Positions 1 through 9,373 of a stretch of 64,000 nucleotides of DNA are shown here, in pieces. A program made the translations under genes and the position numbers. Numbering within the stretch: position 1 is the first letter of the stretch; each line of letters starts with the position of its first letter. Location of the stretch: positions 87,216 through 151,215 of the forward strand of contig JAKFUG010000004.1 of NCBI GenBank assembly GCA_021732785.1, given 5' to 3'. Origin of the DNA: Planctomycetaceae bacterium. GTDB lineage: Bacteria > Planctomycetota > Planctomycetia > Planctomycetales > Planctomycetaceae. A model generated the notes under the pieces. That model worked only from the letters and a program-made list of their open reading frames with translations, was not told the DNA's origin and did no database searches.

Positions 1-22
1 TTTCGTTCGAGAGACCTTAAAT

Positions 23-1903
23 ATGACCGCCGCCGCTCCGGAAGCCTTTTCTTTCCAAGCCGAAATCTCCCAGCTTCTCCATATCCTCTCGCACTCGCTT
101 TACCAGAACCGCGAAATCGCGCTGCGGGAACTCGTTTCCAATGCGTCCGACGCCCTTAACAAGCTGCGGCACATTCAACTCACCCACCAGCAATACCGCG
201 ACGACACCCCCCTCGCGATTACGCTCATTCCCGACAAAGAAGCCCGGACGCTGACGATTCAGGACAACGGCATCGGTCTGACGCGGGACGAACTGATTCA
301 AAACCTGGGCACCATCGCCCATAGTGGTTCGAAGGAATTCCTCACCAAACTCGCCGACAATCCGCAGGGCGATCTCTCCCTGATCGGTCAGTTCGGCGTC
401 GGCTTTTATTCGGCATTCATGCTGGCGGATAAAGTCGAAGTCATCACCCGGTCCTACTTGGACGACAGCGGCTGGACATGGGAATCGGACGGCAGCGGCC
501 GTTTCACCATTGAAGCCGCGGGGGCCGATGTTCCGCGCGGTGCTCAGATTCGCCTGCACATGAAGAGCGATCTCGAAGAGTTCCTCGAACCGCATCGGTT
601 GAAGGGCATCATCCGGCGGTATTCCACGTTCGTGCCGTTTCCGGTGCAACTGGAAGGCGAACAACTCAACAGTCAAAGCCCCATCTGGGTCGAGCCGAAG
701 AGCCAGATTTCCGCGGAGCAATACGAAGGCTTTTATCAGTGGCTGTCGCATCGCAGTACGGAAAAGCCACTGTGGCATCTGCATCTCGCCGCCGATTCTC
801 CGCTGCAATTCCAGTCGATTCTGTATTGCCCCGCGACCAACATGGAACTGCTCGGCTTCGGCCGGGTCGAACACGGCATTCACCTGTGTGCGAAACGGAT
901 TCTGGTCCAGCCGGACAACAATGATCTGCTGCCCGAATATCTCCATTTCCTGTACGGTATCGTCGATTCCGCGGACCTGCCGTTGAATGTGTCGCGCGAG
1001 ACGCTGCAGGACCATCAGGTCATTCCGAAACTGAAGAAAGTCCTCACGAAGAAGGTGCTCGACCACCTCGGCAGCCTCGCGGAAGAACAACCCGAGCAAT
1101 ACCGTACGTTCATCGAGCAGTTCGGCTCGATCTTGCGGACGGGGGTCAGTTCCGATTGGGAAAATCGCGAGAAAATCGCCGGGCTGTTGCGATTCCACAG
1201 CACCTATGGTGACGACCGTGCGGCCACACTTTCGCTGGATGACTACATCAAGCGCGCCGCCGAAGGGCAGACGCAGATTTATTATCTGACCGGCCTGCAA
1301 CGCGATGCCCTGGCGAATCATCCGCGGTTAGCCGCTTTCCGGAAGCGCAATCTGGAAGTGCTGCTGCTCGACGATCCGATCGATGAATATGCCCTGGCAC
1401 AACTCGGCGATTACAAGGAAAAGAAGCTGGTCTCGATCGATTCCGCGGACGTGAATTTCCCGGAGTCGACCGAACCGACCGATGAAACGCTGCTGCCCCC
1501 GCCGAAGGATTTGCCGCGGGTCATCGAGCTGTTCCGCGGCGCGCTCGGCGACAAGGTGACAGAGGTGAAAGAGACGTCGAAGCTCACCGACGCTCCCTGC
1601 ACATTGACCAACGCCGACGGCGGTTACAGCCGGTTGCTGCAGACGGTGATTCGTCAGCAGATGAAAGAGTTTCCGCAGTCGAAGCCGGTGTTCGAGATCA
1701 ATCCGCAAGCGGCGCTCATTCGTCGATTGGCAGAACTTTCGGTGAATCCATCGAACGACGATTTCATCCGCGATTGCGGGCGGCAATTATTCGCGAACGC
1801 CCAACTGCTCGACGGCCTCAACCCCGAACCGCACGACACGGCGACGCGCATGCAGCAGTTCATGGAAGCACTGGCGCAGACGAAGACCGCGATCATCGTG
1901 TGA
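23..1903 (+). CDS. htpG: Molecular chaperone HtpG (Hsp90 family)
   Basis: This is a full-length bacterial Hsp90, an ATP-dependent cytoplasmic chaperone, of 626 residues against about 624 in E. coli. The N-terminal GHKL ATPase domain shows the N box ELVSNASDALNKLR (around residue 40), the DNGIGL motif (around 85) and the GQFGVGFYSAF lid/G2 motif (around 125). The middle domain holds the arginine-bearing NVSRETLQ segment, and a C-terminal dimerisation region follows. The start ATG is taken because homologs begin with a similar short leader before FQAEISQLLHIL. It is the first gene in the window, so its upstream context is unknown. It is followed by an R1 inverted repeat. Confidence 0.97.
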   Translation: MTAAAPEAFSFQAEISQLLHILSHSLYQNREIALRELVSNASDALNKLRHIQLTHQQYRDDTPLAITLIPDKEARTLTIQDNGIGLTRDELIQNLGTIAHSGSKEFLTKLADNPQGDLSLIGQFGVGFYSAFMLADKVEVITRSYLDDSGWTWESDGSGRFTIEAAGADVPRGAQIRLHMKSDLEEFLEPHRLKGIIRRYSTFVPFPVQLEGEQLNSQSPIWVEPKSQISAEQYEGFYQWLSHRSTEKPLWHLHLAADSPLQFQSILYCPATNMELLGFGRVEHGIHLCAKRILVQPDNNDLLPEYLHFLYGIVDSADLPLNVSRETLQDHQVIPKLKKVLTKKVLDHLGSLAEEQPEQYRTFIEQFGSILRTGVSSDWENREKIAGLLRFHSTYGDDRAATLSLDDYIKRAAEGQTQIYYLTGLQRDALANHPRLAAFRKRNLEVLLLDDPIDEYALAQLGDYKEKKLVSIDSADVNFPESTEPTDETLLPPPKDLPRVIELFRGALGDKVTEVKETSKLTDAPCTLTNADGGYSRLLQTVIRQQMKEFPQSKPVFEINPQAALIRRLAELSVNPSNDDFIRDCGRQLFANAQLLDGLNPEPHDTATRMQQFMEALAQTKTAIIV

Positions 1904-1925
1904 AATCAGCCCGCTGATCTTTGGT

Positions 1926-1991
1926 GTGCCACTGGCTCTGCCAGTGTCTTTCCGATCGAAAAAGACGACACTGGCAGAACCAGTGGAACAC
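1926..1991. repeat. R1 inverted-repeat element, copy 1
   Basis: The left arm gtgccactggctctgccagt and the right arm (ctggcag-aaccagtgg) are inverted copies of each other around about 20 variable bases. Each arm is itself a hairpin (cactggc, tct, gccagtg). The same arms recur at about 9251, 38518 and 63057. The right arm here has drifted slightly. Confidence 0.85.
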
Positions 1992-2318
1992 ATGTTGGTG
2001 ATTGTAAAAACGGATGCTTGCGATCCTCGCCTGGTGACGTCGAAGATGCACAAAGACGCCGCGCCGTTCCTGCCTGCCGACGATGTCGCTGTCAACTGGA
2101 CGGCGACGACGCAACGGGCGGCACGCAAGGCGGGGAGTTCACGGGCACAGAACGTGACATCGGCCCGGCTCGCGCTGATTCATCTTCCTTCGCAAAGGCA
2201 GCTTGTCGGCGAAGTTCCCGCCGGGCATTATTCCAGGACGGAGATGCAGCAGTTGAAAGATGCGCTGCGGGTCCGCTTGCTCGACGAACTCTCGCAACTG
2301 GTTGCAAAAGTGCGCTGA
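1992..2318 (+). CDS. Hypothetical small protein
   Basis: This possible 108-residue protein starts at an ATG that touches the right edge of the R1 repeat. A longer frame starting inside the repeat is possible but would translate repeat sequence. No signal peptide, membrane segment or known motif can be seen. The C-terminal half (QQLKDALRVRLLDELSQLV) looks helical. It lies in the same direction as htpG and the following membrane protein. No family was recognised, and it could be a chance frame in G+C-rich DNA. Confidence 0.4.
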   Translation: MLVIVKTDACDPRLVTSKMHKDAAPFLPADDVAVNWTATTQRAARKAGSSRAQNVTSARLALIHLPSQRQLVGEVPAGHYSRTEMQQLKDALRVRLLDELSQLVAKVR

Positions 2319-2346
2319 CCTTCTCGATCACGTCGTCGTTCGGAGC

Positions 2347-2901
2347 ATGAACATGGATCCGTTCCCGATCCGCCGGAGCTGGCTCTACCGCTTGACGATC
2401 CCGTGGCTCTGGCTGGCGGTCGCACTCGTTTCCTGGCGATACCCGGGTGATGAATACGGTTTGTTTGTCATCGCGAATGGACTCCCCGGAGCCTGGCTTT
2501 CCCTGTGGCTTCATTTTTCCGGGTCACCCGATGACATCTTCCCCACCGTACTCGCGGTGAGCGGTGGTTCGGTCTTCGTTGTCGCGTGGGTGATGGACCG
2601 ACTGCGTGTGCCCTCTTGGCTGTTACTCACGCTCTGGCTAACCGGCGCGATCGTGTTGTTCAAGATGGCTTACGACCCGTTCGAGTCTCACGCCCGCGCC
2701 ATGGCCAAGAATGGTTCATTAACCGCATACGTGTCCGCAGCGAGCAATCTCGGTCTGTTTCTCGCGTGCATCGGCGCGGTCATGCTCACCGGAGGCTATC
2801 GCATCGCGATTCGATCCCTCGCCGCACGTCCGCAAGTGAACCGGACACCGCTCACTTCAATTCAATCGGCACCGTCCCGTCGAGATACCGCCAGTTCTTG
2901 A
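2347..2901 (+). CDS. Predicted integral membrane protein
   Basis: This 184-residue protein has about four hydrophobic segments, near residues 17-35, 55-80, 88-105 and 133-155. No family was recognised. The reading frame opens upstream at 2260, but the paired ATGs at 2347 and 2353, just before DPFPIRRSWLYR, fit a membrane protein start better. Its 3' end overlaps the convergent gene at 2852 by 50 bases, so the polar C-terminal tail (after GGYRIAIRSL) is encoded opposite that gene's last codons. Confidence 0.7.
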   Translation: MNMDPFPIRRSWLYRLTIPWLWLAVALVSWRYPGDEYGLFVIANGLPGAWLSLWLHFSGSPDDIFPTVLAVSGGSVFVVAWVMDRLRVPSWLLLTLWLTGAIVLFKMAYDPFESHARAMAKNGSLTAYVSAASNLGLFLACIGAVMLTGGYRIAIRSLAARPQVNRTPLTSIQSAPSRRDTASS

Positions 2902-5815
2902 GGAACGAAACGAGGTCGGCCATCTGCTCGGGGGTGATGTTCTTTTCAAAGCCGACGGGCATGAGCGAGAGTCCCGTCGACCGCAGTTCTTCGATGTCGC
3001 TGCGCAGGATGGTTTCGTTCTTCCCTTCCGGTTGCCGCAGGGTGACCGACGACGAGTTCTCCGCCGCGAGTAGGCCCGTCAACGTTTTTCCTTCCGACGT
3101 GGTGACGGTGTAGGCGAACGAGTTGTTGTCGACAGCCCGGTTGGGATCGAGAATCGACAACAGCAGCACCGCCGGGGTTTTGTTGTACGTGTCGCTGATA
3201 TCCGGGCCGACGTTGACGCCGATATTGTCCACGCGGTGACAGGTGACGCATTGTTTCTCGAAGACGGCCCGCCCACGCAACGGGTCGGCTTTCAGTGCAA
3301 GGCCCGGTTCATACTGCTTGATGACCGCCGCCCGGTCTGCGGAAGCGCTCGCGAACAACGCCGCCGCCCGCTGTTTGATCTCCGGCGTGCGATGATTCAC
3401 CAGCCGCGCTTGCCGTGTGGGATCGAGTTCGCCCGGTTTGATGGTGCCCGATTCCAGGGCAGCCAGCAGTGCCGATATGCGGGCGTTGCTGGAAAGGAAC
3501 GTATCGAGCATCGCCCGGCGGATCGCGGGTGCCGAGCGCGGAAATCGTTCAATCAATGTCGGGGCAAAGTCGGCTTGATCGAAGACCGCGAGCGTATCCA
3601 GCGCGGCAATCGCCATGGTCGCGTCACTCTCGAACGCCGGTTTCAGCAAAGCGGGGACGGCGGTTTCAGCGGCGCTGTAGCGCAGCGTTTGAATCGCCGA
3701 CAATCGTGCTTCCGGAGAGGCCTTTGCGTCGGTCGCCACCATGACCGCGGCCACCATCCACGACTTGAGGAGATGATCGCATTCGGAATCGGTCGCCGAT
3801 GCGGTGACATCGACTTGACCACGACCGCGTGATTTACCGAACCCGCGCCCGCGCAAATACGCCCATTGCAACTCCTGCGCGGTCGGGACCGCGGTACGGT
3901 CGGCCGGTATCGCGGCAAGCAGGCGCGGACTCATACAATCCGCCGACTCGGCGGTTGCGGCGGCCAGTTCTTCGATGAAGTTCAACAGTCCCGATGCAAC
4001 TGGTTTGTTGGACTTCAATCGCGGGTCGTCCAGCACACTCAGTAACAAGGCGGGATCGTTATCAATCCGAGCGGCCAAGACCAGTGCCGTTCGCGTCCAC
4101 GGATCAAGATCACTCTTTTTTGCAATCTGCTGCAACCAAGGCAGGGCATTGTCCTTTGGCAAACGCAAAGAAGTGAGCGCAATCTGCAATTCTTCCCGTG
4201 TCGTTGCCGCTGGAATGTGGGCCGCGACTTGCTGTCGCAGCGCGATCCCGTACGACGTGTTCATCCACTGTTCCGCTAAGCGGCAAGCGACCTCGCGCAC
4301 GTCTGGAGAGCTGTCTGCGAGTGCCTTCAAGACGATCTCTGGCGTCAATTTTTGCCATGCTCCCAAGACCGACAGCGCCTCGACGCGCGACATCGGTGTC
4401 GGCCCGACTGCGGTCACGTTCGTCAACGCCTGCACCAGCGCTTCATCCGGCTTCTCAATCAATGCCCGCCGCGCGACTTCGCGCTGCCACACATTGGGAT
4501 GCCCCAACTGCGCCACAAGGTCCGTCTTCTCCAGCTCTCGTCTCTGGACTCTCGGCTCTCGACTTTTCACGCGGTAAATGCGGCCCTGATCATCACCCCA
4601 GCGAACGTCGGAACGGCTCTTGAGTTCCGCGGGCATCCAATCCGGGTGTTCGATGACCGCGCGGTACATATCGACGACGTACAACGCCCCGTCTGGTCCA
4701 TGCGCCAGGTTGACCGGGCGGAACCAGGTGTCGGTGGACGCGAGAAACTCTTTGCCGACTTCACGCACCTTCCCGGCGAACGTGGGGCCGTCGGGAACGA
4801 GAAATTCATGATGCACGAGGTTGCCGGTCGGGTCGCAGGTGAACGCACTGTTGTAATACTCCGATGGCAAGCCGTCGCCGCGGGAAATCATCACGCCACA
4901 CGCGGCGGTGAACTGGTTGGCGTGCGAGGTCGACGTCGTCCATGTCTGGCTGAGGGGATACAGCCGCGATTTTTCGCCCGCCGCACAGACATCGTGCATC
5001 ACCGCCTTCGCACCAAACTTCGGATTCAGTTTGAGGTACGCATCTTCGAGAACCACATGCTGGCACGGATTGCGGTTACTGCACACGAACCGGCGGCCGA
5101 AGTCGTCGAACGTCAGCCCGAACTGCCCATGTCCGGTGATGGTGCCGAATTCGCCGGTTTCGGGATGAAAGCGGAAGTCGAACCCGTTGATCACCAGCGG
5201 TTCGTCGGACTTCTTCCACTCGGGTCGCTCCGCCACGATTTTGCCGCCGCGGAGACCATTGGCCACGTAGATGAAACCATCGGGGCCGTAGGTCGGATGG
5301 TTCGCCCGGAGTTGCGAGTTTTCCTGCGCGAATCCGCTGAACCACGGTTGCTGGAACTCCGCGCGGCCGTCACCGTTGCGGTCGGCCAAGAAGGCAATCT
5401 TCCCGGCCATCGTGACGATGATGCCATCGCGATACGGCAGCAGCCCCGTTACAAAGAGGAGTTGCTCGGCGAAGACTGTCGCGGTTTCAAACCGGCCATC
5501 GCCGTCTTTGTCGTACAGCCGTTTGATCAGCGACAACGGCGGCTCGCCCGGTTTCGGGCCGAAGGGGTAATCGCGCATCTCGACGACCCACAACGAACCA
5601 TCCGCGGCGAAAGAGATGGCGATCGGATCGACAACTTCGGGTTCGGCGGCGACGAGTTCAATTTTGATGTCGTCGGGCGTGACGAACTTTGCTAGCGCTT
5701 CCGCGGGCGAAAGGGGCCCGGCGGGTTTTCCCGTGGCGGGGGTATCCGCAGCGAGACCGGTCGCCGACCATCCGACCAACACACCCGCGCACCACGTTTT
5801 CCACGACGACGTCAT
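2852..5815 (-). CDS. PVC-type secreted dehydrogenase-like protein with HEAT repeats and C-terminal CxxCH heme site
   Basis: This is a 987-residue exported protein with a signal peptide (about residues 1-22, ending in GLAA). The N-terminal half is a beta-propeller of the Piru_Ver/membrane-bound dehydrogenase type; segments such as DGSLWVVEMRDYPFG and GPDGFIYVANGLRGG support it. The middle is a run of helical HEAT-like repeats (about 450-800). The C-terminal domain is cytochrome c-like with a CVTCHR heme motif followed by VGPDIS. Such proteins are expanded in Planctomycetes and Verrucomicrobia; their substrates are generally unknown. An AAAGG ribosome site precedes the ATG. It is convergent with the preceding membrane gene. 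Confidence 0.9.
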   Translation of the reverse strand: MTSSWKTWCAGVLVGWSATGLAADTPATGKPAGPLSPAEALAKFVTPDDIKIELVAAEPEVVDPIAISFAADGSLWVVEMRDYPFGPKPGEPPLSLIKRLYDKDGDGRFETATVFAEQLLFVTGLLPYRDGIIVTMAGKIAFLADRNGDGRAEFQQPWFSGFAQENSQLRANHPTYGPDGFIYVANGLRGGKIVAERPEWKKSDEPLVINGFDFRFHPETGEFGTITGHGQFGLTFDDFGRRFVCSNRNPCQHVVLEDAYLKLNPKFGAKAVMHDVCAAGEKSRLYPLSQTWTTSTSHANQFTAACGVMISRGDGLPSEYYNSAFTCDPTGNLVHHEFLVPDGPTFAGKVREVGKEFLASTDTWFRPVNLAHGPDGALYVVDMYRAVIEHPDWMPAELKSRSDVRWGDDQGRIYRVKSREPRVQRRELEKTDLVAQLGHPNVWQREVARRALIEKPDEALVQALTNVTAVGPTPMSRVEALSVLGAWQKLTPEIVLKALADSSPDVREVACRLAEQWMNTSYGIALRQQVAAHIPAATTREELQIALTSLRLPKDNALPWLQQIAKKSDLDPWTRTALVLAARIDNDPALLLSVLDDPRLKSNKPVASGLLNFIEELAAATAESADCMSPRLLAAIPADRTAVPTAQELQWAYLRGRGFGKSRGRGQVDVTASATDSECDHLLKSWMVAAVMVATDAKASPEARLSAIQTLRYSAAETAVPALLKPAFESDATMAIAALDTLAVFDQADFAPTLIERFPRSAPAIRRAMLDTFLSSNARISALLAALESGTIKPGELDPTRQARLVNHRTPEIKQRAAALFASASADRAAVIKQYEPGLALKADPLRGRAVFEKQCVTCHRVDNIGVNVGPDISDTYNKTPAVLLLSILDPNRAVDNNSFAYTVTTSEGKTLTGLLAAENSSSVTLRQPEGKNETILRSDIEELRSTGLSLMPVGFEKNITPEQMADLVSFLKNWRYLDGTVPIELK

Positions 5816-5938
5816 AGACGATCACCTTTATCGAATTCGGCGTACACAAACCGGCGCAGTCGATGCGGCACATCACCCGCGTGGAGTATATCGCCTCCGG
5901 CTTCCGCCGTCATTTTGGTGATGGGCCAAGTCACAGGC

Positions 5939-6009
5939 GTCGGAGCAGGGGCCCCGACCTATGATTAGCGATGAAACGCTCATCCAAAGGTCGGGGCCCC
6001 TGCCCCGAC
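5939..6009. repeat. R4 inverted-repeat element, copy 1
   Basis: The arms gtcggagcaggggccccgac and gtcggggcccctgccccgac face each other around about 30 variable bases. A second copy lies at 52180-52249. It sits in the 292-base gap between the divergent genes at 5815 and 6108, which otherwise must hold their promoters; no clear -35/-10 pair was picked out. Confidence 0.8.
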
Positions 6010-6107
6010 TCTTCAAACCGACCTGTGCCTCTAATTTTCGAGATGGCAACGAACACGGGAGTGCTGCTCTGGGTTAATGGGTATCCCCTTACTGCAGGAG
6101 CACCCGC

Positions 6108-6626
6108 ATGGCTGCCGAGTTGATGTCTTCGTCCGAACTGGAACGCCGGTTGGTGCGCTTGGAGATTCGCGAGCGCCGCTGGCGGATGGCGACCGGGGTG
6201 CTGGTGGCGGTCATCGGCGTGACCGTGCTGTCGGGGTCGGTCTGGAAAGAGAATCGCCGGTTGGATCTTCGCGAGCTGCGGCTGGTCGACGACAACGGGC
6301 ACCCGCGGATGTTGCTGACGCTCACCGAACTGGGGCACCCGAAAATCCTGATGGTCGATTCCGACGGACATGTTCGGGCCCAGTACACTTCGGAAGCACT
6401 GGCGTTTGAAGACCGGGGGACACCACTCGTCAGGCTGGGGGTTGAACGTCGCCTGCAGTTTTTTGACGATCTCGGTAAACGTCGCGCCGAACTCTTCGCG
6501 GATGACAGTGGTTCGTTTGTGATGTTACGGCCGGAGTCGGGCAATGCGTTCGCGCGGATCGGTGTCTCGAACACCGGTGAAAAGTTCGTTACGCAGTCCA
6601 CGTCCGCGACGGCGGCCGAGCGTTGA
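6108..6626 (+). CDS. Membrane-anchored hypothetical protein
   Basis: This 172-residue protein has an N-terminal helical stretch rich in charged residues, one hydrophobic segment (about residues 28-45, ATGVLVAVIGVTVLSG), and then short, repetitive beta-like units. These read like RLVDDNGHPRMLL, ILMVDSDGHVRA and RLQFFDDLGKRRAEL, each about 25 residues, which suggests a small beta-helix or repeat domain outside the membrane. An AGGAG ribosome site lies just before the ATG. Similar short proteins occur elsewhere in bacteria, but no function is known to me. Confidence 0.75.
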   Translation: MAAELMSSSELERRLVRLEIRERRWRMATGVLVAVIGVTVLSGSVWKENRRLDLRELRLVDDNGHPRMLLTLTELGHPKILMVDSDGHVRAQYTSEALAFEDRGTPLVRLGVERRLQFFDDLGKRRAELFADDSGSFVMLRPESGNAFARIGVSNTGEKFVTQSTSATAAER

Positions 6627-7217
6627 TCGTCCCCCGTGACGCCGAAAATCCCGTCGCAACGGTTGTCGATCTGTTCAGCGAACGAATCCATCCTGTTTCA
6701 TCGAGTGAACGCGGACCAACGTTATTGGTCGTCACTTTCACGTCCGTTTGTGCGGATTGTGACGACCCGAGGGATCGTGCGCAGCAGGCGCGCATCCCCG
6801 TAACGGGAATTTCGACACGCACGATTACTGCGTGAAACAGGACATTCGGAGCAATCCGAAGGATCGCCGGTCCGATGACATCGACCGCGCCGATTGCACC
6901 TGTCGTAGTGTGGCGTTTACTTTGCGAAACCACTCCGACGTCGTCCGTCGCGTGAGAAAGATTGAACAGGGTTGTCAATCGCCACTGGCCTTCGCCGACG
7001 GAGCGGAATTCGTGGCACTGCGATTGCAGAAGCTGTGATCGCACATGCAAGTGCGGGCCCCGTCAGATCGATGAATGAATGCGGTTTCGTCCACGAATCC
7101 CTTCGTGAGCCGAAGCTGTCGACAGCGACCTGCGGGCCATCGAAATCCCCCCCGATCGCCATGGATGAATCGTGGCGATCGACGCGAATGCTGCCAGTGC
7201 CGGAAGGGCCCACCCCG
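6627..7217. other. 591-base stretch with no supported gene
   Basis: Several short frames cross this region on both strands, but none has the third-position G+C bias or a convincing start with a ribosome site. A minus-strand frame (6917-7225) gives fairly natural-looking protein text (for example SSMAIGGDFDGPQVAVDS), so a decayed gene is possible. No R-family inverted repeat was seen here. Confidence 0.4.
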
Positions 7218-7634
7218 ATGACCAACCCGCCAACGTGGCTCGCGGAATTCGCGGACCAGGTGACATTACTTCTCCTACCCGTCGACAGGCTTGCTCCGCT
7301 GGGCTGCCACTACTTTCAATACGGCGATGTCTGGGAAGTAACCCTGTTCGCCGCGAAGACGGAAGTCATCGGCGGACCGCGCGATGGCGAACGGCGGCCA
7401 TCCCGGTTTCATCTCGATCTGAGTGGACTCACACGCCTGTTCTCGTCCGTGACATCCTTCCACTGGCAAGCCCATTCGCTGGGCAAGAACGATGATCTCG
7501 GTGCTCATGTGGCGATCGAAGGGATCGTGAACGGACAGCAGGTTTGGCTGCGGATTCCGTCACACGCCCCAGCGATGTTCGACGCCGGTCGAATCGCGCT
7601 CATGCACGATCGACGCTGGGAAGAAGCGTGGTAA
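7218..7634 (+). CDS. Hypothetical protein
   Basis: This 138-residue soluble protein starts at MTNPPTWLAEFADQ, which is preceded by a GGAAGG ribosome site. The upstream extension of the frame to 6972 lacks coding character. The sequence is a compact alpha/beta type with a conserved-looking segment, GCHYFQYGDVWEVTLF, and has no signal peptide or membrane segment. No family was recognised. It is followed by an R3 repeat. Confidence 0.7.
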   Translation: MTNPPTWLAEFADQVTLLLLPVDRLAPLGCHYFQYGDVWEVTLFAAKTEVIGGPRDGERRPSRFHLDLSGLTRLFSSVTSFHWQAHSLGKNDDLGAHVAIEGIVNGQQVWLRIPSHAPAMFDAGRIALMHDRRWEEAW

Positions 7635-7671
7635 GGCACCGCCTCAAAACAAGTTTCCCGATTTTCGTGAT

Positions 7672-7806
7672 GAAAATCCGAAATCCAAAGAGCGAAATCC
7701 AAAAGAAATTCTAAGCACGAAGGGAAAAACGTCTTGGATTCACACTGTTTTCTCCTTTGGATTTGCTTCTTCTTTCGGATTTCGACATTCGGATTTCGAA
7801 TTTTTG
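7672..7806. repeat. R3 AT-rich inverted-repeat element, copy 1
   Basis: The left arm is rich in the units ccgaaatcc and gcgaaatcc, followed by aagaaattctaagcacga. The right arm is rich in the complementary unit ttcggatttcg. The element is about 135 bases and clearly lower in G+C than its surroundings. Similar elements lie at about 39047-39179 and 44165-44312. When translated, the units give spurious peptides such as NPKSEIRNPKE. Confidence 0.8.
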
Positions 7807-7855
7807 ATTGAGAAAACTGCTCATGTTATTTTGACGCGAGCCCTAACCACGCGGT

Positions 7856-8809
7856 TTACCAGTCGCCCAGTTCGACGGTGACGCGCGCTTCCTCGCGGTC
7901 GCGCAACACGGTGAAGACGACCTTCTCGCCGGCGTCGGTCGACTTCAGGCAGTCGATCAGGTCCATGAAGGTTTCCACGGGTGTGTCGCCAAACTTGACG
8001 ATGATGTCGTCCCGTTTGAGGCCCCCTTTTTCCGCCGGCGAACCCGGTTCGATCTTGCCGATCAAACACGCCGCGACGCCACCGAACGGAGGGGCCGAAT
8101 AACTCACGCCCAGGAAGGCCCCGCGGACTTCGACCCGCAAGTGGGGACAACGGTCGGTCAGAGCCTCGAGTGCGGCGTCGGAAACCTGGGCGGTCTTTCC
8201 GCGATAAATCGCTCCGTTCTGAATGTTCGACAGCCGGGCGATGTATTTCAGATCGTCGTCGGTTCCCTTCCACGCGCGGCCGAGGGAAATGTGCTGAATC
8301 GCGGGCACCGCATTGAGGGGCGTGTCGGCATCGAGATCGAGACCGATGCCGCGGACTTCGTTCGGATCGACGAGTTTCACCTTGGCACCGAGGGCCTGCA
8401 AGCGTTCGACGGCCCGTTTCTCCCGCGGGACACGATGGATTTCCCACGTGTTGCGAGCCCGTTCACCGACGGCCCCCGCCACTTCCCGCAGCGATTCCAT
8501 CGCGCTTTCCACGTTGTCGGTCTCGGCGGGCTTCAAATCGGGCCGGGAATACCACGCCGCGAGCACTTCATTGGCCCGCACCGCGGCTTCGGGGCGGCCG
8601 GTGCGAATCACGGCGAGAATTTCCGGAAGCATTTGCTGCGGATCGCCGGTCAGTAATTTCTCGGTGGCTCGTTGCCGTCGGGCATAAGTGGGATCCGACA
8701 GTTCTGCCGCCAGCCGGGCTGCGCGTTCCACTACGGTCGGGTCGTTTCCCGAAGTGTCCGCCCCCAGGGCGGCTGCCAGACAGACTCCCGCGATTGTCCA
8801 ACCGAACAT
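7856..8809 (-). CDS. Secreted PDZ-domain protein
   Basis: This 317-residue protein begins with a short signal peptide (FGWTIAGVCLAAALGA). Residues about 30-110 form a helical region. A leucine-rich-repeat-like part follows (about 130-215, with LDADTPLNAVPAIQHISL). A C-terminal PDZ domain covers about residues 225-317 (FLGVSY, GSPAEKGGLKRDDIIVKFG, VVFTVLRD). There is no serine-protease domain, so it is not a DegP homolog; a periplasmic binding or scaffolding role is an inference. Confidence 0.8.
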   Translation of the reverse strand: MFGWTIAGVCLAAALGADTSGNDPTVVERAARLAAELSDPTYARRQRATEKLLTGDPQQMLPEILAVIRTGRPEAAVRANEVLAAWYSRPDLKPAETDNVESAMESLREVAGAVGERARNTWEIHRVPREKRAVERLQALGAKVKLVDPNEVRGIGLDLDADTPLNAVPAIQHISLGRAWKGTDDDLKYIARLSNIQNGAIYRGKTAQVSDAALEALTDRCPHLRVEVRGAFLGVSYSAPPFGGVAACLIGKIEPGSPAEKGGLKRDDIIVKFGDTPVETFMDLIDCLKSTDAGEKVVFTVLRDREEARVTVELGDW

Positions 8810-9051
8810 GGATGCTCCTTGCGCATCAACGAAATCGGATCTCGCCGCGCTGCATCAATTTTGGCAGATATTTGACCCGGCGGCTATGCGGATTCAGCAA
8901 GACCCGCGAGAATTTGCCCGGAAGCCAGCGAATCAAAGCGACCGAACCGCAACCCGCGCGGGGTGATTCGGGTACAATTCGCACCGATTCCGACGTGTTA
9001 TCCATTAGTACAATTCAGCGGAGCCCTCACCGCTGTCAACCGGAGTGCTTT

Positions 9052-9243
9052 ATGCGTGGCGTGGTCAGCATTGTCATCCTCGGGCTGTTCGGCTCGGGAC
9101 TTTATTATCTCGCGCTCGCGACCAATGGTTCGACGCCGCAGACTGCCGCACTGAACGGCCTCATTGCCGGGCTGGTGAGCTGGGGCATCGGTGCCGTGCT
9201 GACGATTGTGGCGATGTTTGCGTTCCGCGAACGGCGTCCGTAA
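9052..9243 (+). CDS. Small two-helix membrane protein
   Basis: This 63-residue protein has two hydrophobic helices, about residues 3-22 and 35-57, and a short basic tail (FRERRP). A GGAG ribosome site lies nine bases before the ATG. The frame is open further upstream to 8794, but that part has no coding character. No family was recognised. An R1 repeat follows directly. Confidence 0.65.
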   Translation: MRGVVSIVILGLFGSGLYYLALATNGSTPQTAALNGLIAGLVSWGIGAVLTIVAMFAFRERRP

Positions 9244-9250
9244 TTGCTTC

Positions 9251-9336
9251 ATGGTGTGCCACTGGCTCTGCCAGTGTCTTTGCCTTTGATCAGCACCATT
9301 TGAAACTTCGCACTGGCAGAGCCAGTGGCACACCAT
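9251..9336. repeat. R1 inverted-repeat element, copy 2
   Basis: This is the best-preserved R1 copy. Its ends are extended by atggt/accat, so the dyad runs from atggtgtgccactggctctg to its exact complement. The inner about 30 bases are unrelated to other copies. It lies between a plus-strand gene end and a minus-strand gene end, where it could act as a two-way terminator. Confidence 0.9.
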
Positions 9337-9373
9337 GAAGTCTGGGGATTCGGCAAACCGCAAGCGGGGAATG

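Noticed and set aside
17..1321. Long minus-strand frame opposite htpG
   Set aside because: It is the antisense shadow of a clear Hsp90 gene in G+C-rich DNA and has no recognisable domain.
2018..2350. Overlapping plus-strand frame in the small-gene region after htpG
   Set aside because: It has no ribosome site and its text (repeated R, A, G) is that of an out-of-frame reading.
7856..8809. DegP/HtrA protease
   Set aside because: Only a PDZ domain is present; there is no trypsin-like H, D, S set.
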